From the NCBI GenBank assembly GCA_000381565.1, contig KB906725.1, positions 563,785 to 627,784 on the forward strand: DNA of 64,000 nucleotides. The letters are read 5' to 3'. The position numbers and the translations under genes were made by a program. The stretch comes from Oxalobacteraceae bacterium AB_14. Its GTDB lineage: Bacteria > Pseudomonadota > Gammaproteobacteria > Burkholderiales > Burkholderiaceae_D. How positions within the stretch are numbered: position 1 is the first letter of the stretch; every line of letters starts with the position of its first letter. Below the pieces are notes generated by a model. It was given only the letters and a program-made list of their open reading frames with translations. It was not told the origin of the DNA and did no database searches. Below are positions 33,621 through 41,711 of this stretch, piece by piece.

Positions 33621-34877
33621 TTGACTACACTACTTATCCGCTATCCGGCCAAGGCCAGCGTCGACAGCGGCGCGGCCCAGACCTGCCCGTTCGCGCTGGT
33701 GGGCGACGGTGGCAATCTGCTGCAACAGGGCGCTTCGCCGCTGGGCAACCTGTCGGACCTGGTGGCGTCCGCGCGCCGCGTGGTGCTGCTGCTGGCCGCC
33801 ACCGACGTCACGCTGCTGCGCGTGGTGGCGCCGCCGCTGTCGGCCGCGCGCCTGAAGGCCGCGCTGCCGGCGCTGGTGGAAGAACAGGTGCTGGGCGATC
33901 CGGCCGACTGCGTGCTGGCGGCCGGCGCCGCCGACGCCGAGGGCGCCCGCACGGTGGCCGTGGTCCAGCGCAGCTGGATCGAAGTGCTGGTCAAGGCGCT
34001 GATGGCGCAGGGCGCGCACCACATCGCGGTGCTGCCGGCGCAACTGTGCCTGCCGTTCCAGCCGGGTTCCGTCTCGGCCGCGCTGAGCACCGGCGACGCC
34101 GGTTTCGAACTGATACTGCGCCAGTCGCAGACCATGGGCATGGGCCTGACGCTGCCGGCGCAGCCGCAAGCCGCGCTGCAAACGCTGCGCGCGATGGCGG
34201 GCGACGAGCCGGTCACGCTGTACCTGTCGGCGGCGCAGATGGCGCAGTTCGCGCCGCTGGTGGCCAATGCGGACGCCGGCCACGGCGTCACCCTGCTGGA
34301 AGACCACTGGGCGCACTGGGTGGCCGCCTCCCGTTCGGCGGGGCTGGACCTGGCGCCGGCGCTCGGCGCCAGCGGCGCTTCCGCGCGCCAGTGGCAGCGC
34401 TGGCGCTGGCCGCTGCGCATCGCCGCGCTGGCGCTGCTGGTCAACGTGGTCGGCCTGAACGTCGAATGGCTGCGCCTCAAGCGCGAGGCCGACGCCGTCC
34501 GCCTGTCCATGCTGCAGACCTTCAAGGCCGCCTATCCGAAAGAGCTGGTGATACTCGACCCGGCCGCGCAGATGCGCAAGAACATCGCGCTGGCCAAGGC
34601 CGACGGCGGCCAGCCGGCCGCCGATGAATTCACCGCGCTGAGCGCCGCCCTCGGCGAGGCGCTGGGCGCGCTGCCGCGCAAGGATATCATCGCCACGCTG
34701 GAGTACCGCGAGCACGCGCTGCAACTGAAGGTCAAACCCAACACCGTCGATACCGGCACGCTGGCGCAGCTGCGCTCCGCGCTGGCCGCGCGCAAGCTGG
34801 ACCTGTCGGAAGACCGTCCCGGCACCTGGCAAATACGTCCGCTGAGCGGCGCCGGCACCGGCGGAGGAAAATCATGA
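33621..34877 (+). CDS. gspL: GspL, inner-membrane platform protein
   Basis: The 418-aa protein has a cytoplasmic actin-like domain (residues 1-250) that recruits the GspE ATPase, one membrane span (PLRIAALALLVNVVGLNVEWL) and a periplasmic ferredoxin-like domain (ATLEYREHALQLKVKP). The start appears to be TTG 33621 (TTLLIRYPAK); the 39-nt gap after gspK offers no in-frame ATG. The stop overlaps gspM (ATGA). Confidence 0.9.
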   Translation: MTTLLIRYPAKASVDSGAAQTCPFALVGDGGNLLQQGASPLGNLSDLVASARRVVLLLAATDVTLLRVVAPPLSAARLKAALPALVEEQVLGDPADCVLAAGAADAEGARTVAVVQRSWIEVLVKALMAQGAHHIAVLPAQLCLPFQPGSVSAALSTGDAGFELILRQSQTMGMGLTLPAQPQAALQTLRAMAGDEPVTLYLSAAQMAQFAPLVANADAGHGVTLLEDHWAHWVAASRSAGLDLAPALGASGASARQWQRWRWPLRIAALALLVNVVGLNVEWLRLKREADAVRLSMLQTFKAAYPKELVILDPAAQMRKNIALAKADGGQPAADEFTALSAALGEALGALPRKDIIATLEYREHALQLKVKPNTVDTGTLAQLRSALAARKLDLSEDRPGTWQIRPLSGAGTGGGKS

Positions 34878-35392
34878 GCAAGCTGACACTGACGATACAA
34901 GAGTACCGCGGCCGGGCGTCGGCCTTCTGGATCGAACGCACCGAGCAGGAACGCAAGTTCCTCGCCATCGGCGGCGCCGTGCTGGGACTGGCGCTGTTTT
35001 ATTCGCTGCTGGTCGCGCCGGCGCTGGACGGCGGCGCCAAGCTGCGCAAGTCGCTGCCCGAGCTGCGCCAGCAGGCCGCCGAGCTGCAGGCGCTGGCGCT
35101 GGAAGCGGCCTCGCTGCGCGGCCAGAACACCATCGCCCCGGCGCCGATGACGCGCGAGATGCTCAACGCCGGCCTGACGGCGCGCGGCCTGGCCACGCAA
35201 TCGGTGTCGGTCACCGGCGAATACGCCAAGGTCCAGATGAGCGGCGTGTCCTTCCCCGCCCTGATGGCCTGGCTGGACGCGATCCGCACCGAGAGCCGCA
35301 TCGCCGTCTCGGAGGCGAACATCAGCGCGCAGGACACCGCCGGCATGGTCAACGCCACGCTGACGCTGCGCCAGAACACGGGCGGACGATGA
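34874..35392 (+). CDS. gspM: GspM, inner-membrane platform protein
   Basis: The 172-aa protein has a short cytoplasmic helix (RASAFWIERTEQERKFL), one span (IGGAVLGLALFYSLLV) and a periplasmic domain that pairs with GspL. It is overlapped by gspL and followed after 16 nt by gspN. Confidence 0.9.
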   Translation: MSKLTLTIQEYRGRASAFWIERTEQERKFLAIGGAVLGLALFYSLLVAPALDGGAKLRKSLPELRQQAAELQALALEAASLRGQNTIAPAPMTREMLNAGLTARGLATQSVSVTGEYAKVQMSGVSFPALMAWLDAIRTESRIAVSEANISAQDTAGMVNATLTLRQNTGGR

Positions 35393-35408
35393 TGCGAAAA
35401 GGCTGTCC

Positions 35409-36182
35409 ATGAAGCGCGCCGTGCTATGGTTGCTGACCATCGCGCTGAGCGTGGCGACGACGCTGGCGGTGTTTTTTCCGGCCCCATGGCTGGGCTCGCT
35501 GGTGGAGTCGCGCACGGGAGGCCGTTTGACGCTGGGGGACGCGCAGGGTACGCTGTGGCGCGGCTCGGCCTTTATCGGCGGCGCGGCCAGCGGCAACAGC
35601 CCGGTCACGCCGCTGCTGCCGGGCCGGTTCAGCTGGAGGATTTCGCCGCTGGCGCTGGTCGGCATGGTCGACCTGCAGCTGGAAAACAGCGAGGCGCTGG
35701 CGCAGCCGCTGACCTTCAAGGGCAGCTGGTCGCACTGGCAGCTCAGTCCGTCTGCGCTGCTGCTGCCGGCCGAAGGCCTGGCCGGGCTGGGCGCGCCGCT
35801 GAACACCGTGGCGCCGAGCGGCAGCATGCGGCTGTCGTGGACCGCGCTGGAGCTGGCGTTGGCCGAGCGCCAGGTGACCATCAACGGCCGCACCACGCTG
35901 GAGATGACGGACATGGCTTCGCGGCTGTCGTCGGTGCGGCCGCTGGGCAGCTACGCGCTGGCGCTGGACTGGCACGGGCAGTCGGCGGGGCTGACGCTCA
36001 ATTCCGTCAAGGGGCCGCTGTTGTTGAGCGGGACCGGCAACCTGAATAACGGCCGCCTGCAGTTTTCCGGGCAGGCCGAGGCAGCAAAAGGATTTGAGGA
36101 GCAGTTGGCCAATCTGTTGAATTTGCTGGGCCAGCGCAAACCGAATAGTGACCGCAACATCATCGCTTTAGAGTTCCACTAA
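35409..36182 (+). CDS. gspN: GspN-like T2SS protein
   Basis: The 257-aa protein has one N-terminal span (VLWLLTIALSVATTLAVFF) and a periplasmic domain with RLTLGDAQGTLWRGSAFI, the GspN pattern. GspN is an optional T2SS component of poorly known role. It links the GHIJKLM block to gspDEF here. Confidence 0.88.
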   Translation: MKRAVLWLLTIALSVATTLAVFFPAPWLGSLVESRTGGRLTLGDAQGTLWRGSAFIGGAASGNSPVTPLLPGRFSWRISPLALVGMVDLQLENSEALAQPLTFKGSWSHWQLSPSALLLPAEGLAGLGAPLNTVAPSGSMRLSWTALELALAERQVTINGRTTLEMTDMASRLSSVRPLGSYALALDWHGQSAGLTLNSVKGPLLLSGTGNLNNGRLQFSGQAEAAKGFEEQLANLLNLLGQRKPNSDRNIIALEFH

Positions 36183-36203
36183 GTTCAGATAAAAGTTCAG
36201 ACA

Positions 36204-38444
36204 ATGAAAAAACAGTCCGTGAGCAAATCCAATCTTCCCGCGCTGCGCCGCCTGAGCGCGGGCGCGATGCTGTGCTGTGCGACCAGCGTGGTGCCGGTCG
36301 TGACGCCCTTGCTGGCGTTGCTGCCGCTGGCCGCGCACGCCGCGGCCGACGACGCCGCGCTGAACTTTGTCGGCGCCGACATCGAGTCGGTGATCAAGGC
36401 GGTCGGCCACTACACCAACATCACCTTCGTGATCGACCCGCGCGTCAAGGGCACGCTGACGGTGGTGTCGGAAAAGCCGGTCACCAAATCGCAGGCTTTC
36501 GGTTTGCTCACTTCCGCGCTGCGCCTGCAAGGCTATGCGGTGGTCAGCGGCGACGGCTACGCCAAGGTGGTGCCGGAGGCGGACGCCAAGCTGCAGGCGG
36601 GGCCGACCCAGGTCGGCGCCGCCCAGGCCACCGCCAAGGGCGACCAGGTGGTCAGCCAGATCTTCCATCTGAATTACGAATCGGCGGCCAACGTGGTCAC
36701 GGTGCTGCGTCCGCTGATCTCGCCGAACAACACCATCAACGCCAATCCGGGCAACAACACCGTGGTCGTCACCGACTACGCCGACAACGTCAAGCGCCTG
36801 GCCAAGATCGTCGCCGCGCTGGACGCGCCGGCCGTCGCCGACCTCGATGTGATCCCGGTGCGCTACGCCATCGCCAGCGACCTGGCGGTCATGGTCAACA
36901 AACTGATGGACAGCGGCGCCGGCGCCGGCGACGCCGGCAAGGTCAGCGTGCTGGCCGATCCGCGCACCAACTCGCTGATCCTGCGCGCGCCGTCGGCGGC
37001 CCGCTCCAACCTGGCCAAGTCGCTGATCGCCAAGCTCGATCAGCCGACCCAGGAACTGGGCAACGTCCACGTGGTCTACCTGAAGAACGCCGAGGCGGCC
37101 AAGCTGGCGCAGACCTTGCGCTCGGTGGTGTCGGGCGACACATCGGCGGCCAACGCCACCGGCATCGGCGGCGCCGGCCAGACCGGCCAGGGCCAGGGTG
37201 GCCTGGGCGGCCAAAGCAGCAACACCGGCGGCGGCATCGGCGGCAACAGCGGCGGCGGCGCCAGCAGCGGCCCATCCAATCCCCTGCTGACCGGCTCCGG
37301 CCAGCAGCAGCAGGGCGGCGGCGGCACGGCCGGCTACATCCAGGCCGATTCCACCACCAACACCCTGATCATCACCGCGCCGGAATCGGTGTACCGCAAC
37401 CTGCGCGCCGTGATCGACCAGCTGGACGTGCGCCGCGCGCAGGTCTACATCGAGTCGCTGATCGTCGAAGTCTCGTCCGACAAGGCTTCCGAATTCGGCG
37501 TGCAGTGGGTCGGCGCGACCGGCAACGAGAACAGCACCTACCGGATCGGCGGCCTGCAGTCGTATGCGACCGGCGGCAACAACATCGGCAACCTGGCGAC
37601 GTCGCTGCTCGGCAAGAGCACCGGCACCACGGGGCCGGCGCTGCCGGGCGCCGGCCTGACCATCGGCGTGTTCAAGCAGGTCGCCGGCGGCCTGGGCCTG
37701 GGCGCGCTGGCGCGCTCGCTGGAATCGGACGGCAACGCCAACGTGCTGTCGACGCCTAACATGATCACGCTCGACAACGAGCTGGCCACCATCTCGGTCG
37801 GCCAGAACGTGCCGGTGCTGACCGGCCAGTTCACCACCACCTCGGGCACCAACAACAATCCGTTCCAGACCATCGACCGCAAGGAAGTGGGCCTGACGCT
37901 GAAGGTGCGTCCGCAGATTTCCGAAGGCGGCACGGTCAAGCTGGCGATCTATCAGGAGACCTCCAGCGTCGACAAGACCACGCTGACGGCCGCCGCCGGC
38001 ATCACCATCAACAAGCGCGTGATCGAGAACAACGTCATCGCCGACGACGGCCAGATCATCGTGCTGGGCGGCCTGATCGAAGACACCGAAGGCGACGGCG
38101 TCGACAAGGTGCGCGGCCTGGGCGATATCCCGGTGCTGGGCAATCTGTTCAAGTACCAGACCCGCACCCGCAAGAAGACCAACCTGATGGTGTTCCTGCG
38201 CCCGGTGGTGATCCGCAACAAGGAGCAGAGCACCTCGCTGGCCACCGACCGCTACGACTACATGCGCAGCCAGCAGGACGCGATCCAGCCGGCCGACAGC
38301 ATCCTGGTCAAGGACCTCGGCCAGCCCTTGCTGCCGAACTTGAAGGACGGCGCGCCGGTGGGCGGAACCATGATGCGTGCGCTGCCGGCGGCGCCGCTAC
38401 CGGTGCGCGATCCGGGCGCCGCCGAACCAGCCAAGCAGAAGTGA
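36204..38444 (+). CDS. gspD: GspD, T2SS outer-membrane secretin
   Basis: The 746-aa protein has a long signal region, an N0 domain (LNFVGADIESVIKAVGHYTN), then N1-N3 domains. N3 is interrupted by a Gly/Ser/Gln-rich loop (about residues 310-375). The C-terminal secretin core contains VGQNVPVLTG and DDGQIIVLGGLIED. It forms the outer-membrane gate for folded substrates. It ends one base before the gspE ATG region, within one operon. Confidence 0.96.
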   Translation: MKKQSVSKSNLPALRRLSAGAMLCCATSVVPVVTPLLALLPLAAHAAADDAALNFVGADIESVIKAVGHYTNITFVIDPRVKGTLTVVSEKPVTKSQAFGLLTSALRLQGYAVVSGDGYAKVVPEADAKLQAGPTQVGAAQATAKGDQVVSQIFHLNYESAANVVTVLRPLISPNNTINANPGNNTVVVTDYADNVKRLAKIVAALDAPAVADLDVIPVRYAIASDLAVMVNKLMDSGAGAGDAGKVSVLADPRTNSLILRAPSAARSNLAKSLIAKLDQPTQELGNVHVVYLKNAEAAKLAQTLRSVVSGDTSAANATGIGGAGQTGQGQGGLGGQSSNTGGGIGGNSGGGASSGPSNPLLTGSGQQQQGGGGTAGYIQADSTTNTLIITAPESVYRNLRAVIDQLDVRRAQVYIESLIVEVSSDKASEFGVQWVGATGNENSTYRIGGLQSYATGGNNIGNLATSLLGKSTGTTGPALPGAGLTIGVFKQVAGGLGLGALARSLESDGNANVLSTPNMITLDNELATISVGQNVPVLTGQFTTTSGTNNNPFQTIDRKEVGLTLKVRPQISEGGTVKLAIYQETSSVDKTTLTAAAGITINKRVIENNVIADDGQIIVLGGLIEDTEGDGVDKVRGLGDIPVLGNLFKYQTRTRKKTNLMVFLRPVVIRNKEQSTSLATDRYDYMRSQQDAIQPADSILVKDLGQPLLPNLKDGAPVGGTMMRALPAAPLPVRDPGAAEPAKQK

Positions 38445-38445
38445 T

Positions 38446-39867
38446 ATGAGCAATCTCCTACCCTACGCTTTCGCCCGCGACTTCGTGGTGCTGGCGCAGC
38501 AGAGCGACGCAGCCGAACACACGGTGGACGTGCTGGTCTGCGGCGCCACCGCGCCGGCGGCCATCGCCGAGGTGTCGCGCCGCTTCGGCCGCGTCCAGCT
38601 CAAAAGCATGCCGCGCGCCGACCTGGAAATCGCCATCGCGGCGGCCTACGCCAGCTCGGGCGGCAACGCCTCGATGGTGGCCGAGGAATTCGACGCCGAC
38701 CTCGATCTGACCAAGCTGCTGCAAGACGTGCCGGCCATCGAAGACCTGCTGGAATCGTCCGACGACGCGCCGGTGATCCGCATGATCAACGCGCTGCTGA
38801 CGCAGGCGCTGCGCGACAGCGCCTCCGACATCCACATCGAACCGTTCGAGCAGACCTCGGTGGTGCGCTTCCGCGTCGACGGTTCGCTGCGCGACGTGGT
38901 CCGGCCGCGCAAGGCCATCCACGGTTCGCTGATTTCGCGCATCAAGATCATGGCGCAGCTCGACATCGCCGAAAAACGCCTGCCGCAGGACGGCCGCATC
39001 ACCTTGCGCATCGGCGGCAAGCCGGTCGACGTGCGGGTGTCGACGCTGCCGACCGGCCACGGCGAACGCGCGGTGCTGCGTTTGCTGGACAAGGAAGCGG
39101 GCCGGCTGGACCTGAACCACCTGGGCATGAGCGAGACCATGCTGCCGCAGTTCGACGCCCTGATCAACCAGCCGCACGGCATTGTGCTGGTGACCGGGCC
39201 GACCGGCTCGGGCAAGACCACCACCCTGTACGCGGCGCTGTCGCTGCTGAACGCGGCCACCACCAACATCATGACGGTGGAAGACCCGATCGAGTACGAC
39301 CTGAACGGCGTCGGCCAGACCCAGGTCAATCCGCGCATCGACATGACCTTCGCCAAGGCCCTGCGCGCCATCCTGCGCCAGGACCCGGACGTGATCATGA
39401 TCGGCGAGATCCGCGACCTGGAAACGGCGCAGATCGCGGTGCAGGCTTCGCTGACCGGCCACCTGGTGCTGGCGACCTTGCACACCAACGACGCCGCCGC
39501 CGCCGTCACGCGGCTGCTGGACATGGGCATCGAACCGTTCCTGCTGTCGTCGTCGCTGCTGGGCGTGCTGGCGCAGCGGCTGGTGCGCAAACTGTGCGGC
39601 AGCTGCAAAACCTTCGACGGCCAGCAGTGGCACGCGGTCGGCTGCGAGCATTGCGGCCACACCGGCTACCAGGGCCGGGTCGGCGTGTACGAATTCCTGC
39701 AGACGACGGAGCAGATCCGCGCGCAGATCCACAACCGCGCTTCCGAGGCCGAGGTCAAGGCGGCGGCGGTGGCGGGCGGCATGCAGACCATGCGCGAGGA
39801 CGGCGAGCGCTGGCTGGCCGCCGGCGTGACCACGCAGGCCGAACTGCTGCGCGTGACCAAAGACTAG
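38446..39867 (+). CDS. gspE: GspE, T2SS assembly ATPase
   Basis: The 473-aa cytoplasmic ATPase has Walker A GPTGSGKTT near residue 251, Asp box MTVEDPIEYDL, Walker B DVIMIGEIRD and His box HLVLATLHTND. The zinc domain is complete (CGSC ... CEHC). ATG 38446 follows gspD directly. It powers pseudopilus growth. Confidence 0.96.
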   Translation: MSNLLPYAFARDFVVLAQQSDAAEHTVDVLVCGATAPAAIAEVSRRFGRVQLKSMPRADLEIAIAAAYASSGGNASMVAEEFDADLDLTKLLQDVPAIEDLLESSDDAPVIRMINALLTQALRDSASDIHIEPFEQTSVVRFRVDGSLRDVVRPRKAIHGSLISRIKIMAQLDIAEKRLPQDGRITLRIGGKPVDVRVSTLPTGHGERAVLRLLDKEAGRLDLNHLGMSETMLPQFDALINQPHGIVLVTGPTGSGKTTTLYAALSLLNAATTNIMTVEDPIEYDLNGVGQTQVNPRIDMTFAKALRAILRQDPDVIMIGEIRDLETAQIAVQASLTGHLVLATLHTNDAAAAVTRLLDMGIEPFLLSSSLLGVLAQRLVRKLCGSCKTFDGQQWHAVGCEHCGHTGYQGRVGVYEFLQTTEQIRAQIHNRASEAEVKAAAVAGGMQTMREDGERWLAAGVTTQAELLRVTKD

Positions 39868-39877
39868 GCGACCGAAG

Positions 39878-41098
39878 ATGCCCGCATTCCGTTATGAAGC
39901 CGTCGACGCCGGCGGCGCCACCAAGAAGGGCGTGCTCAATGCCGACAGCGCGCGTTCGGCCCGTTCCGAGCTGCGCACGCAAGGCCTGGTGCCGCTGAAG
40001 GTGGACGCCATCGCCGCGCAGGTCGACGCCGCCGGCGTGACCAAGAGCCGCGGCTTCGGCGAGCGCCTCTCGGCCACCGAGCTGGCGCTGTTCACGCGCC
40101 AGCTGGCCAGCCTGCTGGAGGCGGGCCTGCCGCTGGAGCAGGCCTTCACCGCCTTGCTGGAGCAGGCCGAGCGCCCCTACATGCGCGACCTGATCGCCTC
40201 GATCCGTTCCGAGGTGATCGGCGGCGCCGCGCTGTCGGACGTGCTGGGACGGCATCCGCGCGACTTCGCCGAGATCTACCGCGCGCTGGTCGCCTCCGGC
40301 GAGCAGATCGGCCAGTTGTCGCGCGTGCTGTCGCGCCTTGCCGACTACATCGAGCGCCGCAATGCGCTGATCCAGAAGGTCAAGCTGGCCTTCACCTATC
40401 CGGCCATCGTGACGGTGGTGGCGTTCTCGATCGTGATCTTCCTGCTGACCTACGTGGTGCCGCAGATCGTCTCGGTGTTCGCCAACACCAAGCAGAAGCT
40501 GCCCATCCTCACCGTCATCATGCTGGCCGTGTCGGACTTCGTGCGCAGCTACGGCATCGTGGTGGCGATCCTGCTGGTGGGCGCCTGGTTCATGTGGCGC
40601 CGCGCCTTGCAGAACCCGGCGCTGAAGCGGCGCTGGCACACCTGGCTGCTGACCGCGCCGCTGTACGGCAAGTTCGAGCGCAGCCTGAACACCGCGCGCT
40701 TCGCCAGCACGCTGGCGATCACCACCGGCTCCGGCGTGCCTATCCTGCGGGCGCTGGAGACCAGCCGCGACACGCTGTCCAACGTCGCCATGCAGGAACT
40801 GGTCGACGAGGCCAGCGACGCCGTGCGCGAGGGCGTCAGCCTGGCGCGCTCGCTGTCGGCGCAAAAGCATTTTCCGCCCATGCTGATCCACATGATACGG
40901 GCCGGCGAAATCACCGGCGAGCTGCCTGCCATGCTGGACCGCGCCGCCGCCGCCCAGGAGTCGGACCTGGAACGCCGCACGCTGACCATCGCCGGCCTGC
41001 TGGAGCCGGCGCTGATCCTGGCGATGGGCGTGGTGGTGCTGCTGATCGTGCTGGCGGTCCTGATGCCTATCATCGAAATTAATCAGCTGGTACGCTGA
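39878..41098 (+). CDS. gspF: GspF, polytopic platform protein
   Basis: The 406-aa protein has two tandem GspF cytoplasmic domains (TRQLASLLEAGLPLEQAF and NTARFASTLAITTGSGVPIL), each followed by membrane spans. It is the centre of the inner-membrane platform. It starts 10 nt after gspE. Confidence 0.96.
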   Translation: MPAFRYEAVDAGGATKKGVLNADSARSARSELRTQGLVPLKVDAIAAQVDAAGVTKSRGFGERLSATELALFTRQLASLLEAGLPLEQAFTALLEQAERPYMRDLIASIRSEVIGGAALSDVLGRHPRDFAEIYRALVASGEQIGQLSRVLSRLADYIERRNALIQKVKLAFTYPAIVTVVAFSIVIFLLTYVVPQIVSVFANTKQKLPILTVIMLAVSDFVRSYGIVVAILLVGAWFMWRRALQNPALKRRWHTWLLTAPLYGKFERSLNTARFASTLAITTGSGVPILRALETSRDTLSNVAMQELVDEASDAVREGVSLARSLSAQKHFPPMLIHMIRAGEITGELPAMLDRAAAAQESDLERRTLTIAGLLEPALILAMGVVVLLIVLAVLMPIIEINQLVR

Positions 41099-41114
41099 GG
41101 AAGCAAAGAGAACC

Positions 41115-41702
41115 ATGAAGCGTTTGCCATTATTCGTTACCGTTGTTGCCGTGGTGCTGTTGTCGGCGTCGCTGGCCTACTGGGGCCTGCAATTGTTCAA
41201 GCCGCAGCAGCGCGCCATCGCCGCGCCGCCGCAGCAGTTCGCCGCGCCCCTGAATATCGAGGCGGCCAAGGGCCTGTTCGGCGGCCAGATCACGGTCGCC
41301 GCCGTCAGCAACTACCAGCTCAAGGGCGTGATCGCCGCGCGCAACGGCGGCAGCGACAGCGCCGCCATCATCGTGGTCGACGGCCAGCCGCCGATGGCGC
41401 TGGGCGTGGGCCGCGAAGTGGCGCCCGGCGTGACGGTCAAGGAAGTCCATCCGAAGTACGTGATGCTGTCCGAAGGCGGCGCCCTCAAGCGCCTGGAGCT
41501 GGCCACCGACGCCGGCGCCGGTGCGGCCGGCGGCCAACCGCCGTCGCTGCTGCCTGGCGCGGGCCAGCCACCGTTGCCGCCGATCGCGCCGCCGACACCG
41601 CAGGCGCCGCCGCCGCCGCCGCCGCAGCAGCAGCAGCAGCAGCGCTCCAGCGTTTCCGGCACCACTATCGCCCCCGTTCCCGGTTTCGACCGCACACAAT
41701 AG
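41115..41702 (+). CDS. gspC: Short GspC-like protein without a PDZ domain
   Basis: The 195-aa protein has one N-terminal span (LFVTVVAVVLLSASLAYWGL) and the periplasmic homology region (YQLKGVIAARNGGSDSAAII, then GREVAPGVTVKEVHPKYVML). GspC links the inner platform to GspD through this region. The usual C-terminal PDZ or coiled coil is missing; instead there is a Pro-rich tail with poly-Pro and poly-Gln. Its position at the end of the operon, after gspF, differs from the common gspC-first order. Confidence 0.85.
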   Translation: MKRLPLFVTVVAVVLLSASLAYWGLQLFKPQQRAIAAPPQQFAAPLNIEAAKGLFGGQITVAAVSNYQLKGVIAARNGGSDSAAIIVVDGQPPMALGVGREVAPGVTVKEVHPKYVMLSEGGALKRLELATDAGAGAAGGQPPSLLPGAGQPPLPPIAPPTPQAPPPPPPQQQQQQRSSVSGTTIAPVPGFDRTQ

Positions 41703-41711
41703 GCCATCCCC

